Source: Penicillium oxalicum
Taxonomy: Eukaryota > Ascomycota > Eurotiomycetes > Eurotiales > Aspergillaceae
Direction: 5' to 3'
Length of the DNA stretch: 64,000 bases
Assembly: GCF_001723175.1 (NCBI RefSeq)
Contig: NC_064650.1
Span: 806,001 to 870,000, forward strand
The notes beneath the pieces are model-generated. The model was not told the DNA's origin and searched no databases. It saw only the letters and a list, made by a program, of their open reading frames with translations. Both the position numbers and the translations under genes were made by a program. Positions 34,179 through 46,541 of the stretch are shown in pieces (position 1 is the first letter of the stretch; each line of letters starts with the position of its first letter).

Positions 34179-37151
34179 TTACTGCACGGTAAATGTGACA
34201 TTTCCCCGAATGTCCTCCGAGCTGCTGCCCACAAGAACAGTGAAATTGCCCGGCTCAACCACATACTTCATGCGCGAGTTCCACAAACCAATATCCTTGA
34301 TCAAGATGGGGATTTTTACGGTCTTGGTCTTGCCAGCGGGGATCTTGACCTTCTCAAAGCCCTTCAGTGCGCGATTGGGAACAACAACCGAGGCAATGTC
34401 ATCGGAGACATATACCTGGACAACCTCGGTACCATCCCGAGTCTTGTCCGTGTTGGTGACGTCGACGCTGATGGTGACCTTCTTATCTTGCGACGACACC
34501 TTGCTGCGGTCGACGCGGACGGATCCGTAGTGGAAGTTGGAGTAACTCTTGCCATATCCGAATGGGTACCATGGAAGGGGGCTGCCGAGGACATACTGGT
34601 GTCCGAATGAAAGGGTCCCGTTGCCATAAATGTGACCCGAGTCTCCGATGGAGCGGCCCGAGTTCAGGTAGTCGTAGAAAATCGGGAGATCACCCACGTA
34701 CCGGGGGAAGCTGACGGAGAGCTTGCCGGAGGGATTGTAATCACCGAACAAGACATCGGCCAGGGCATTACCGCCCTCTTCAGACGGGTAAAATTGTTGG
34801 ATAAGGGCGGAAGTCGAATTCGAAATCCAAGTGTCGGTGATTGGCTTTCCGCTCGAGAGCACAACAATTGTTGGTACGCCAGTCTCTGCAATAGCTTTGA
34901 TGAGCGGGCCCTGAGCGCCAACCAGCGAGAGATCATCGGCATCAACGTGTTCACCAGTTCTATTTCAAAGTCAGAGCCTAATCGAGGATTATCGCATCCG
35001 AAATTTACTCTCGTGGCCGGGTTCAGGCCAAAATGGTTCCCACTTACGTAGCATTCAATCCTTGCCAGAGCTGGGACTGATCCCTCGACCAAGTGCCAAC
35101 GACGACGACAGCCACATCGGACTTCTTGGCTGCTTCAACTGCCTCTGCAAAGCCAGACTGATCGTTACTCCAACGCTCACAACCTTGCGCGTAGTGGATG
35201 TTGGCTTTTGAGCCAACGGCTGCCTTGATGCCGTCCAGTGGGGTGACTCCACGATACTGGCTTTGATAGACGACGTAATCTCCGTACTAGTTTCACTTGG
35301 TAAGCAATGGCATTAAGAGTAAAAGGGGAATATATTACAAACTCACGTTCATGAATCCATGAGCCATGGGCCCAATCACGGCGATATTGCCGGACTTCTT
35401 GAGTGGCAGTGTGGCGTTGTGGTTCTCCAAAAGCACGATAGATTCCTTGTCAAGATCCCGAGCAAGCTTCTTGGAAGCCGAATTGTTGATCAAGCCCTTC
35501 CACTTATCTTTCGGCGCAGCTAGGTCTGGGTTTTCGAAGAGCCCCATTTCGAACTTCACACGAAGGAATCGAGAAACGGCCGTGTCGACGGTCTTGATGT
35601 CAAGCTTTCCTGACTTGACAAGCTCGGGGATCTTCTGGAAGTTACTATTGTGATGTTAGCGACGACACAGGATCGCAGAACAAATGAGAAAGGACTAACA
35701 AGGAGCCACCACCCATTTCCACGTCTGTACCAGCCTCCAAAAGCTGCGTGGTAACCGAGGCCATGTCGATAGGATTGGTTGCGCAGAGCTTGAAAGCGTT
35801 GCAGACTCGGTCGCTACCTCCAGCATCCGTCATGACGAAGTAGTCATAGCCCCATTCCTCGCGCAAAATCTCGGTCAAGGTGTGATAATCCGAGACAGCT
35901 GGGATTCCGTCATATCTTGCACGAATAGGTTAGCTTGATGCCAGACATGTTCAGTATACTTGTATCACTCACGAGTGGTATGCGGCCATGATAGACCAGG
36001 CACCTGCATCAATAATTGCACGTTTAAAGGACGGCATCCAACTGGACGATTGTGAGCAAATCCCACCATTTCAACCCGGAGCAGATAGTCTCACGTAGTG
36101 CGAAGCTCTCTTTCGCCGCCATGAACTGGACCCGTGTTCAGACCTTGCTCAGGGTCACTGAAGCCGACAAAATGCTTGACCATGGCCGAGACATTCCTGC
36201 TTTGCAATCCCTTGACGTAACTATATCCAATTTCCCCGGAGAGGAAAGAGTCTTCGGAGAAAGTCTCTTCGACCTGATGAGACAAAGCGAGTTAGAAACA
36301 GTCACGTCACGGTTCTTTGTTTTGGGTTGGACCACTCACACGTCCATAGCGAAGCTCCCGAGCCAAATCGACAACTGGTGCGAAGATTTGATTAACACCC
36401 AGAGTTTGGGCTTCTTGGGCGACAATCTCGGCCATTTTCTCCACAAGCTGGAATGAAGCCGTTAGAACTCAGTCCACATGCGGGACAGCAAGAGTTGTCT
36501 TACATCTCTATTCCAGGAGGATCCGTATGCGATGGGAGAATTGAAAATGGTGGCGTTTCCGATCAAAAAGCCATGGATTCCTGAGGGGATCATGGACGTC
36601 AACTCCAAATTAGACGGGACTTGGGCCGCTCATTTACTCACCCTCAGATTGGACAAGAGCCGGAATTCCAAGAGTTGTATTGTGAACAAGGTAGTCTTGA
36701 GCTCTCTTCACGTTGTCCGCAATCCAATCCCATGCGACGGGGTACCCAACTTTTGTTCACGATCTGTTAGTTTGATTCGCATAAGCTGTTGGCAAGGTAC
36801 GTAGCCGGAGTTTACCATAGAAGGACCCTGCTTTCATCTCCATGTTGGTAACAAGGCCCGTATAGTTGAACGCGCCTGATGTCTGGTTCATCCAGTTGGT
36901 AATATCACCTTTAGAGTCGCACTTGATGAGCAATGTCCAGAGTGACAACTTGTTTTTGTCATGTCACGGTAATACTACTCACCCTGCATCAATTGAGCCA
37001 TTTTGTCCTCGATGGTCATTCGACCCAACAAGTCCTTCACGCGATCGTCCACGGAAGCTTTGGGGTCTTTGTACAAAGGTGTTGATTTGCTTGTAGCAGA
37101 AGCTACCAGCTGCGCAAGCAGCAGGCTGCCAGCTAGACCCTTGACAAACAT
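34179..37151 (-). CDS. Secreted GH3 beta-glucosidase
   Basis: Eleven exons: 37151..36983, 36908..36816, 36749..36642, 36580..36504, 36447..36340, 36273..36095, 36041..35973, 35915..35700, 35644..35347, 35286..35048 and 34959..34179. All phases agree and give 778 residues. A signal peptide (MFVKGLAGSLLLAQLVASA) leads. The GH3 N-terminal TIM barrel shows VDDRVKDLLGRMTIEDKMAQL, LVQSEGIHGF, NQIFAPVVDLARELRYGR, VKHFVGF and DYFVMTDAGGSDRV with the likely nucleophile Asp. The GH3 C-terminal domain follows (NIAVIGPMAHGFMN, VVVVGTWSRDQSQ, VLSSGKPI), then the fibronectin III-like end (TEVVQVYVSD, LKGFEKVKIPAGKT). It should act outside the cell on terminal beta-linked sugars from plant or fungal glucans. 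Specificity for glucose over xylose is not provable here. Intron 1 uses a purine-rich acceptor (CTAAAG). Confidence 0.9.
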
Positions 37152-38503
37152 CGTGGGTGATGTAAAATGTTTCCTGGATTGCTCAATTCAAAAGCTCCCC
37201 GTGTTTCGACAAAGTAAGCTCCGTACACGACGACCGATCACTCCAGTGCGACTGGAGCCTTCTCTGATGCGAAACCAGAAAAAAGAGGAAATGGTTCGAG
37301 AGAGCGAGCTGTCTATCAGGACGAGATGATCTCACCATAATAAGCAGCTGCAGCATTCTAATGCATCTCACGACCCCGCGGGGAAAATGAACCGGGGGTC
37401 CAAGGATTCATCGTATCTGATCATGATATTTTCCCAATGAAGTCAAGCGGACTTGCGATCGAAGGGGAAATGATCACTGTACAGTGCGGTCCTGTGGTAA
37501 TTAATTGGCCGATCGCGCTCTGGAGAGGTGGCTGCAAGTATAGATTGCACTTCTTTTGCTTGGGGCTCAGCCTTTGGCACTAGCACTCGAAGGAAACGGA
37601 GGGTCAGGCCGCCGTCCGTCCAGTCCGTTCAGGACTGCCCCCATTTGTCACAAATGGCTGTTCATTGCATGGAGGTGGATTGCAGAAGACTCTCGATATG
37701 AGATCCACTGCCCCCGCATCAATATGGAGTTTCCAGGTCTGAAGCCTCTACTAGTCCAAGACAGGTAGCGACGCGGGGAAAGCTGAGGACCTCAACGGGT
37801 AAATTGGCGTCCAAATGACAGCGACGGCCACTCGTAAACCAATTTTTACCCGAAAGGATGACAGTCAACCCCAAAGAGTGTTAGGGCGGCAGCTTGAGGT
37901 CGATCTGCAGTGAGTCCATGTGCGTCGGCCTATAGACTTTTTTTCCACCTATAACCATCGACCACGGACGGAGCTTATGTGAGGCGATAATGAATGGTGC
38001 AAGTTGCCGTAGTTCACCGGCTTGGATTCGGGAAAATTATTGAGCTGGAATGATCCTCGTTGTTAGACAGAAATTGATGAAGACCGACGTAGCTGTCCGC
38101 TAGAGGCACCTGTAGCAGGCTGAGGCCAACCGGGGGCGATTTCAAACGTGCAATCTAGGGGCAATGGGCGCGGGGGTTTCTTATGTCCAGGAGGAGGTGA
38201 GAAAGATTTTGCTCTAGGTCTGATTGAAAAGAGTGATGTGCTGATGAGAGAAGGCTCAATTATGGACAGGAAGTTGGCAAAAGGCCGGCAGAAATAAAAC
38301 CTGGAAGAAGGCACGTGCTAATTACAATTCAAGTATGAAATCGCTGAGAACCCGAAAATGACTCTGGCCCCCAAATGAATAGTCGAACAACAATAAGCGA
38401 TGTCTAAGTGAAGCTGGATGGGTATGTATGAGAGTGGAGTGATCCAGCCACTCCTAATGCATATGTGAAATGAGAAAAGCGCGGTTCAAGTCCAGTCCGC
38501 ATA
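37152..38503. other. GH3 upstream region and 3' region of the NIPA-like gene
   Basis: About 1.35 kb between two minus-strand genes. The part near 37152-37560 should contain the GH3 promoter, and the part near 38500 the 3' UTR of the NIPA-like gene. No coding frame of interest. Confidence 0.4.
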
Positions 38504-41003
38504 TCATGGGCGAGCGTCGTCGCTTCGGCTATCAATGCGGGCTTGACCCGATTCCCCGCGTGGTGGCTGCTTTCGTTGCTCGCTGACAGGCGCAGGCTCG
38601 GGCTGGCCCTGAGGATTCATCCGCAAAGCACCACCAAGCCAAGCCAGACCGCCGCTCCAGGAGTCACTGAAGCTGCGTAGACGATTGCCCTCTTCGTCCG
38701 TTTTGTACGTTGACAAAATTTGATCCTCCGTGGGCAAGACAGGCGTAAAATTCCCAGCGTCTGCTGAAGGCACGGTCAGACCGGTGGCGGATTGGAGTCG
38801 AGCACCAGCAACGCCCAAGGAATTATTTGGCCCGTCGATTGCAAGGCCCTGATCCCGATAGCCGACTGGGTCAGCGTCAAAGGGGCCACTATTGAGACGG
38901 CGTCGTCCAAGGCTACGCCGCGCACGATCTTTCAATGGGCTCCCCTCACCACGACGCAACGACTCTGCGACAACGGCACTGAACCCGGCAGAAAGAGCCG
39001 GAAGAAGTGGTCCAGGCGAGAACCGGTTCGAGATTGAATTTCGGATGGCTCGTCGCGATGGCGTTTCGAGGTTTCGCTGACCTCTGTCGATATCGATCGC
39101 GTGGTCGCTTTGCATTGGGGTAGATGCCCGCTGGAGCTGAGAAGGATTCATTCCGGGGCTTCCTTCCATACCGGGCGCCGGAGGAAAGCGCAAAAGCACG
39201 GTGGACTCTTGATGAGCATCCACCGCGGATTCGAGAGGAGATACATGGCAGTATGTTTCAAGATCGGACCTGGGGGTCTCAAGAGGCTCATCCATAGATT
39301 CGGCCCAGGGATTCGACATCCGAGAAGGTGGACGCAGTGGTGAAGGTCCATCGATGTAGGGTCCCGAAAGGGGAGATTGAGCTGTCAGAGAACCGTCGGG
39401 CGAAGACAAAATTCCACGTGGAGTAAGTTGTTCGTCATCGACAGCATCAAGACCACGGCTAGTTAAGGACCCTCCTGGAGATTGCACGTAATCTTCTTGG
39501 TTTATCTCATTCGGCATTACATTGGGCGCCCGAGATTGCGGGCCGGGTGCGGATAAATCAACTCTGTCGTGGTAGCGTTCCCCATTCAAGAGACCAATGG
39601 TTTCTTCTTCGTCATCGTCGGAGAAAGTGGATTCGTCGTCAGAGCGCAGACGACCGCTGGTAATAAAGTAGACTCCCAAGAAGGTGAGAGCGCAGCCTCC
39701 TATAAATTTTCCGGCTCGAGCTGCCGACATCGATTCAAAATCTCTGTAAAGGATTGCACTTCCAACGATCACAGAGAGCGTAAAAAGGACGAACTGCGTC
39801 GGAATCACCTGCGTTGAGTCGAAACGTTGCAAGGCTCGGTTGATGTACCGGATCTGCATCAATGCGCTCGTGATGAGGACGAACACGAGCAAGTAGGTGA
39901 TGGGGAAGGTGATGACATGCCACAGAGTGAAGGATAACAGCGAAGAAACTCCCTTGGTAGAAAGGGCAGTATAACCACCTAAATCAGGTTAACCCTCAGT
40001 GAATGGAGAGGAGTGAGTTTGAAACCTTACCGAACAAGGCCACAAGCCCCACGTCGATCAAGATGGACTTGGGTCCGTACGAGAAGCTGGCCCACATGAG
40101 ACCGATAATGAGTACCAGAGTCAAGCCCATGTACAGCTCAAACTCCCAGCGGGTGATCATCATCCAGATCTCACCAGGACCGATCTTTTCTTCAGAAGAG
40201 CTGGCACTTAGCACGACCACGACGGCGCCGGCAATGGCGACGAGTACGCCCCAGAAGTCCTGCTTGCGGAATTTCTCCTTCAAAAGGCAGGGAGCAATGA
40301 TGCAGTTGGAGATCAAGGCAATCACACCCAATGGAGAGACGATCGATGCTGGAGCAAACCCATAGGCGAGGAAATTTCCTGTCTCGCCGAGGACCATCAA
40401 GATAATACCCGCCCACCAGTATGGAGAGCGCAGATAGGACTGTCGATTTTCGGATCCGGCAGATTGATCAGCCCGATCAGACATCTTTGGACTCCGTTCG
40501 CCACCATCTTGATAGCTCCGAGCGCTGCGCATATCTCTGGGAGGCGCATCGACGTCGTCGCTGTAAGGCTCAAAGGTCTCATGTTCTTCCTCCCGTAGCT
40601 GGTGTCTCGACCCATCCGGTTGTCCTAGATCGAAGCTCCGGTGGCTGTTGGTCGAAGCCACTGCATCGTAATTCCGGTCTCTTTGCGCTTCCTTTCTGGC
40701 CTTCCTTTGCTCCCATTCACGCGCAATGCGGATGTGGGCATATCGCTGCATATTTAGCGCCAGGGAGATCAGGACATTCCCGACTAGTGCGGTCACAATG
40801 CCAATGAGGGAGGACCATTGCTCCATCTTCCGGTTCCTGTCGCCATCGTCATCAGTAGGCGCCGGACGGGTCAGATTCGAAGACGGAGTGTAGACTTGGT
40901 GTGGGTGAGGGATTGCGGATGCACTCGCAACAGAAGGTGCGATGGTTGACAGAGCAATCGAGGCGAGCGAGGTTGCTATCAAACGAAGCTGCGGTGGATC
41001 CAT
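38504..41003 (-). CDS. NIPA-type magnesium transporter (DUF803)
   Basis: Two exons, 41003..40031 and 39978..38504, giving 815 residues. The 52-nt intron has donor GTAAGG and acceptor TTTAG. The first ATG is at 41003; an in-frame TTG lies just upstream. A hydrophobic leader is followed by the first NIPA span (SLIGIVTALVGNVLISLALN) and a long polar loop. The remaining spans follow: YWWAGIILMVLGETGNFLAYGFAPAS, SPLGVIALISNCIIAPCLL, VLVAIAGAVVVVLSA, and further ones after the intron (FPITYLLVFVLITSALMQIR, FVLFTLSVIVGSAILYRDFE, GCALTFLGVYFITSG). This matches the nine-or-so-span NIPA/DUF803 fold of the drug/metabolite transporter clan. Animal members carry Mg2+; fungal roles are poorly known. The 300-residue C-terminal tail is cytosolic, Ser/Pro-rich and disordered. 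Start at the inner Met before EQWSSLIGIV is possible. Confidence 0.85.
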
Positions 41004-42071
41004 TGTTCGGTCGGACAAAGACTGGAGACACGACGATCATACAGGCGTGATCATGAAGTCGCGATCCTACTCGAGGCGGCGCCTTGAAACCGACTTTTGC
41101 TGACGAGTTTCTTTGCTCTTGAAGATACTTGCGCTCGGTCGCACTAGCCTTACAGTCCACTTGAAGACATCCTGGGCTAAAGGAGAAGGACAGTACCTCG
41201 TAGACGCGTAAAGCAAGTTTAGAGAAAGATGTCGGCTCTGCCCGGAGATAATCAAGGTAGCGATTAAGTGGAGGTGGAGAGAAATGCTGTGTCAGCACCT
41301 CGTAGCTCCCCTTCCTCCTTGCGCTAAAAGTCCGTCCGCAAATCAGCGAGATGCGCCCCCCCAAAAAGAGGCGTGCAGCCTTGCTCACATGGGCCACAAG
41401 GTCCAAGCTCATACAACTGGGTGAAGCGCTTTTCGCTGCTCGCTCTTTGCGCTTCGACTTAGGCCACCACATCATGCTTTTAGAGTGGACGTCATTTTAC
41501 GGCCAGGTATGAGGGGCACATTCCAGACATTCGGCTATCAGTCCGACGGGAAAACGTCATTCATTTCTTCTCTCAATCGCGATGTATATCAGTGTCAACT
41601 CGGCGTGAATAGTTGAATCTGGGTCGCTGCTAGGATAAGTGTTCTATTTGTGCAGAAAGCTAGTAAGATACTATGGTAATCCTTCTACTTCCGCTAGTAC
41701 TCGTTTACTGGAATTCGCCCGTGCCCTTGCTCATATGATATACAGTCGAGACTAAAGAGTCTAAGCCACACCATTTTCTTGAATGGTTCATTGTACACGT
41801 TATAGATAATTTGGTCCCGTGTATCCTTTTGCGTACATGCGCCGTTGAAGCGTGAAATCCGGACAAGAGGAGAGTGACTAACTGTCCTAGTTACTAGATG
41901 CAGAATAGGGGGCGGTATAGGGCAGTGGGCTGTCAAGCGGCGTGTGACCGTCCAAAAGTATGGCTCCAGAGGCTGTCATTTTCGGCGTAGATTTCACAAG
42001 TCCCTATGTTCTACTTGTAAACAGCCCGCAGCGCGTGTTATTTCCACTGCGCTGCCCCCCAAAAATCAGAA
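41004..42071. other. Upstream region of the NIPA-like gene
   Basis: About 1.07 kb between two minus-strand genes. The open frame at 40852-41475 (-) largely extends the NIPA first exon in another frame and starts outside any conserved sequence. Nothing else is visible. Confidence 0.4.
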
Positions 42072-43847
42072 TCATCGCCGTGTCTTCTTCTTCTCCGGGC
42101 CAGGCTCTTCTTCGTCGCTCAACTCTGCATAGATCGCATGGGGCTGCGTCTCTTTGTACACGTGTGTAAAGATGGGGTCTTTTTGAGCCTTCTCGGCGTA
42201 TTTCAACAGTGCCTCTCGAGGGTCCTCGTCACGCATTGAACTGAGCGGAATGTTGTCACGGATATGCTTCTCATCCGGCTGTGACTTTGCAAAAGGAGTG
42301 ACCTGCGGCAGATGAGGACGACGGGGATCCCTTGAGCGACCAGATGCCGTCAGACCAACTGTCGGATGACGGGCAGCAAATGTGGCAGAGCTGTAATGTG
42401 GTACGCCGCTGGAGCTAACTACCACAGAGTCTCCAGCCAGTCCGCTGGATAGATCCGTTGTCAGAGAAGGATTGTCATCCACATGGCGACGCTTCGGGGC
42501 TTTGGACATCACGAGAGCCGCCCCCTTCGCCGAAATGGTAGGGTTGTATAGCACATGCGTTTCAGCATTTGCCGAGCCAGTCAGGATCTGATTGAGTTTC
42601 TCGTGCCACATGACAGTGATCAGTGGTGATCCTGGGGTGACCGGCGTCACCAGCTCTGGCTTCAAGGTACCGGGGTTGAGAATATGCAGATGGCCTGTCT
42701 CGGAGCCGACAATGATGTTTGCCGAGTTGGGCGAGAACTGGATATTTGAAGTGGGATAACGGAAGGAGGTGGACGGATGAGTGACGGTTGTAACTGGAGA
42801 TTTGAATTTTCGGGTATCCCATAGCTTGATTGTATCGTCGCCTCCTCTGCTGACGACAAGATGCCCATCAGCGCTCACATCGACGCCGCTCGTCCAGGTA
42901 TCGCGGGTATGTGCCTCTCGAACTTCACCGCTGGGTCTAGTGAACGGCCCATTACCCCCCCACATTACCAAGCTTCCGTCCAAGGCTGCTGCCACCAAGA
43001 TGTTGGATCCTCCCTGCTTGGGTGATCCCCAGGCCACAGCAGTAACTTTGGTCCGTCCTGCAGACCCAGCAGCCCTTGATTTATGCACAATGACCTCTTT
43101 CTGAGATCGTCCAACATTGATATCCCAGATTCGTACTGTACTGTCGGATCCAGCGGTGGCACATATGTTTTCGTCCGTCGGACACCAAGCACCGCTGAAA
43201 ACCTCAGATGTGTGACCTTTCGTATTGTGCGAATCCCGGAGATACATGTCACCCTTCGCAAACTCCGTCACAGTTTCGCCGTCTCGGCTCAGGATTCGGG
43301 GCTGGGCTGTGGCAGAAACGACAAGCACATGGCTAGGAGACAGCGGATTGAACCCAACGTAGTTGACCGCATGGGTATCCTGAGCCGCGGATTGTTTTTT
43401 TGCAGACGGGTCGACAGACTTGAAAGCGCGAATGGTTGACGGTGTCATGGAGGCAAAGTCATGAAATTTCAGGGTACAATCGGTCGATCCTGTGATGAGT
43501 CGTGCTCCAGACGGATCAACGGTCATGGTTGTCACAGCACGCTCATGTGTCTTCAGCACAAGTTCATGAGAGACAGGAAATTCATCCTCGTCATCATCAT
43601 CACTGTCATCGTCATCCGAATCATCATCGTCGTCGCTTTGTCGGCGCTCTTGTGGTCGCTTCTCGCTTGCGGCCGATTCGATGGGGGTGCTTGACTCGAC
43701 AGATTGGGGGTCAGAGAGCGGGTTTGAGGCCACAATCTCAGCTCGTTTGGATCGGTTTATTTGCGACTCTACGTCGACGGATTTCTGTTGCTTCCCAAAT
43801 CCAGAGGGAAAGAATTTCTTGAAGGCATCCTCGTCGAATCCATCCAT
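42072..43847 (-). CDS. WD40-repeat protein, WDR70/gastrulation-defective 1 homologue
   Basis: A single exon of 591 codons from an ATG at 43847. The N-terminus (MDGFDEDAFKKFFPSGFGKQ) and an acidic Asp-rich tract (DDDDSDDDDSDDDDEDEFPVS) precede the repeats. About six WD40 repeats are visible; the clearest are HERAVTTMTVDPSGARLITG, GHTSEVFSGAWCP...TAGSDSTVRIWDI, VAAALDGSLVMWGG and VSADGHLVVSRGGDDTIKLWD. The C-terminal part (GRSRDPRRPHLPQVTPFAKS, DEDPREALLKYAEKAQKDPI) is the conserved extension I associate with WDR70 proteins. WDR70 orthologues are nuclear and linked to the CRL4/DDB1 ligase and H2B ubiquitylation in double-strand-break repair. I infer the family from order and C-terminal motifs. 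The protein has no intron and ends in a Lys/Arg cluster that could be a nuclear signal. Confidence 0.82.
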   Translation of the reverse strand: MDGFDEDAFKKFFPSGFGKQQKSVDVESQINRSKRAEIVASNPLSDPQSVESSTPIESAASEKRPQERRQSDDDDDSDDDDSDDDDEDEFPVSHELVLKTHERAVTTMTVDPSGARLITGSTDCTLKFHDFASMTPSTIRAFKSVDPSAKKQSAAQDTHAVNYVGFNPLSPSHVLVVSATAQPRILSRDGETVTEFAKGDMYLRDSHNTKGHTSEVFSGAWCPTDENICATAGSDSTVRIWDINVGRSQKEVIVHKSRAAGSAGRTKVTAVAWGSPKQGGSNILVAAALDGSLVMWGGNGPFTRPSGEVREAHTRDTWTSGVDVSADGHLVVSRGGDDTIKLWDTRKFKSPVTTVTHPSTSFRYPTSNIQFSPNSANIIVGSETGHLHILNPGTLKPELVTPVTPGSPLITVMWHEKLNQILTGSANAETHVLYNPTISAKGAALVMSKAPKRRHVDDNPSLTTDLSSGLAGDSVVVSSSGVPHYSSATFAARHPTVGLTASGRSRDPRRPHLPQVTPFAKSQPDEKHIRDNIPLSSMRDEDPREALLKYAEKAQKDPIFTHVYKETQPHAIYAELSDEEEPGPEKKKTRR

Positions 43848-44243
43848 GGTGGCGGGCAGTTAGTATTGGTATGAGATCAGTTGGATGCGCGATTGTAGAT
43901 AAGGCCGTAGGAGGACCCACTTCTAGCTTGTTTGTACTTTTTGCAACCAGAGGTGGCTTGAGCCTCGGCGTTTGTTTCTTAAACGACTTCAATGACACTG
44001 GGAGCCACTGCGATTTACGAGGCCACCATGTCTTCACTATGCTTGACAACGAGTATAGAAACCACAATATTGACGCTTCCATCGGATCTAAGGTCCTTCA
44101 ATGCTTAGAACAGATAAAAGATGGCGAAGGGTAGTTTCAAATGCAAATGCTGATCACAGCTCTTAAGTAGAGTACACACATCATAGCCAACCAGACACGG
44201 ACTTGAAGCCGATTCGATTGAAAATAAAGGCATCGTCAGTTGT
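43848..44243. other. Spacer between rpt2 and the WDR70-like gene
   Basis: 396 bases holding the WDR70-like promoter and the rpt2 3' UTR, both minus strand. No other feature seen. Confidence 0.4.
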
Positions 44244-45817
44244 CTACAAGTACAAGCCCTCCACGGGACCGCCATCCTGCTTGGTCTTCATGATGCGCTC
44301 ACGGGCCGACCGGAAGTCATCCATCTGTACCCGCATACGGCGCTCCCGAAGAGCCATGAGACCAGCTTCAGTGCATATTGCTCGAATGTCTGCACCAGAC
44401 AAATCGTCCTTTTGATTGATGAACTCATCAAGATCGACATCATCACCAAGGGACATCTTGGACGTGTGCAGGGTGAAAATCTTCTTCTTGGTATTTTCTG
44501 CGAGAAAGTCAGTATAGGGGAAACACATGGCCAAAGATAGATGGGAGAGGGGGACTCACGGTCGGGGTTTTCGAAGAGAATTTTTCGGTCAATACGACCT
44601 GGACGAATCAGGGCAGGATCCAAACTTTCGATTTTGTTTGTGGCCATGATCACCTTCACATCGCCACGGTCATCGAAACCGTCAAGCTGATTTAGGAGTT
44701 CAAGCATAGTACGCTGGATCTCTCGCTCGCCTCCGGATGTCGAGTCGTACCGCTTCGTACCAATAGCGTCAATCTCGTCAATGAAGACAATGGATGGGGC
44801 GTGCTCGGCTGCGACGGTGAAAATTTGACGGACCAGGCGGGGGCCATCACCAAGGTACTTCTGAATCAATTCTGATCCAACAATACGAAGGAATGTGGCA
44901 CTCGTTTGGTTGGCAACAGCCTTGGCCAAGAGTGTCTTTCCGGTTCCGGGTGCACCGTACAGGATGACACCCTTGGGAGGCTTGATACCCATTTCCTCGT
45001 ACAGCTCAGGATGAAGAAGCGGCAATTCGACGGATTCTCGAACCTCCTGGATCTGAGATTCCAATCCACCAATATCGGCGTATGATTCAGTTGGAGCCTT
45101 GTCAAGTTTCATGACCGACACAAGTGGATCTGACTCTTCTGTCAAAACACCGACCACAGAAACAGATTTGTGATGCAGCAAGATGCTAGCACCTGGTTCC
45201 AGAAGGTCCTTATCCACGAAAGACATGATAGACACATAGTATTCTGGGCCCGTCGCACTAGAAACGATAGCATGATCATCGTCAATCAGTTCCTCCAGGT
45301 TACCAACACCCATCGGACTGCCACGCATGTCATCGACTCGACTTCGCTCGTCGGCGTTCCGATCGGAAAGCTCCGGATCTTCGGAGCGAGCTGAGCCCTG
45401 AGCAGCCTGAGCCTTGGCTTTGCGCAGGCGTTCCATGTTCTCCACGTATTCCTCCTCCAAGAGCAGGTGGTCATGCACACGTTGCATTCGCAGGTATCGT
45501 AGCTTGCATCTCGAGGTAGGATAAATGTCTGGGAGCTTCGATGCAGCGCTAGGACCTCCAGCCTTGCGCTTCTTCCGGCCAATGCGGGTGGTGGGTGGTG
45601 GTGGTGGCTCGTACTTGGGCTTATCCTTCTGTAAGGGCCTTGTGTTAGCAGCTGAGTAGCCTGGCTTATGAGCTTGTTTCAACAAACCTTCTTGTCCTTG
45701 TCATCGCGCCCATCCCCGCCTGGGCCTCCGCCCATGTTAGATTGTTGATTGCCCTGGGTAAATGATGAGCCTTTCATTCAAGGTAAGTAGCGTCCAGGTC
45801 TTGCTAAGACTAACCAT
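44244..45817 (-). CDS. rpt2: 26S proteasome regulatory ATPase subunit 4 (Rpt2)
   Basis: Four exons: 45817..45815, 45753..45688, 45628..44560 and 44497..44244, giving 463 residues. Exon 1 contributes only the start codon. Exon 2 then gives [22 protein letters not shown], so the protein starts MGNQQS, the N-myristoylation motif known for Rpt2. The body is the classic AAA ATPase: coiled coil ([19 protein letters not shown]), OB domain, [20 protein letters not shown] (Walker A), [11 protein letters not shown] (Walker B), [18 protein letters not shown] (sensor 1 and Arg finger) and the C-terminal AAA lid. It ends in GLYL, agreeing with the HbYX-like tail that docks in the 20S core. Rpt2 is one of six ATPases in the proteasome base and helps open the gate. 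It lies head to head with ubc1. Confidence 0.96.
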
Positions 45818-46541
45818 GTTCGTGAGTCAGTGGTGAGAAGATGTGGTGCAGCGGATCGTTAGTCTGAGAAGCTGGGAGAATATCGCTCCTATCAGTCAAA
45901 AGAGGCGATAGACTGATGAGCGGGCGATGAAAGGGGTGGATGATCAGTGTAGCTGACGAGGTCGATGCTCGGAGATTAGAAAGCTGGGAGCTGTTGCCAT
46001 CACACCACGTGACCTCGATGCGCCTGAGGCTGGTGGATGCGGTCATTGATGCCTGCGCGCCTCATCTCGGTGCGGGCTGTCTTCGCACAAGGTATTACTA
46101 TGGCAAGCTCTGAGAACCTCTAACAGCTGACTACCTCCAGTGTAGCCTCTCAATTTGTTTTTCTCTTCGCAAATCTTGTGAGACTTACATTCAGTGACTC
46201 GTCTCACTCCGTGGTTCTGAAAATTCTTGCGCCAAGATCTACTCCGACTCCGCGGACCTGCATCTTTTTGAAGCTCCGCACGCACTCATACTTCCCCTCC
46301 ATCGGGTAAGTCTGTGAGCTCCAACTCTGTCTGTCTTTACGCGACAACCTTTCCCCAGACCAAAGGGCGACGCGAAGTAATTGATGCCTTGCCCACTAAT
46401 ACCACTTGTACCAGAAAGGCATAGCCCTCCTTCTCTTGATCTTTAAGACCTCCGTCGATCTCTTAAGTGGATAGAACCGTTCATCGGCGTCCTGCAGCCT
46501 ACCTGACATCTTGAAAACATCCTGTCGCTCATACAAAAAAC
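45818..46541. promoter_or_regulatory. Shared divergent promoter of rpt2 and ubc1
   Basis: 724 bases between two outward-facing ubiquitin-proteasome genes. A CACGTG hexamer lies within ACCACGTGACC near 46002-46012. A good donor-like GTAAGTCTG near 46307, followed by pyrimidine-rich DNA, suggests a 5' UTR intron for ubc1. I saw no yeast-type PACE element (GGTGGCAAA) on either strand. Confidence 0.5.

Noticed and set aside
40852..41475. A 207-codon minus-strand frame overlapping the NIPA-like gene start
   Set aside because: It is in a different frame from the conserved membrane protein and contains no conserved motif.
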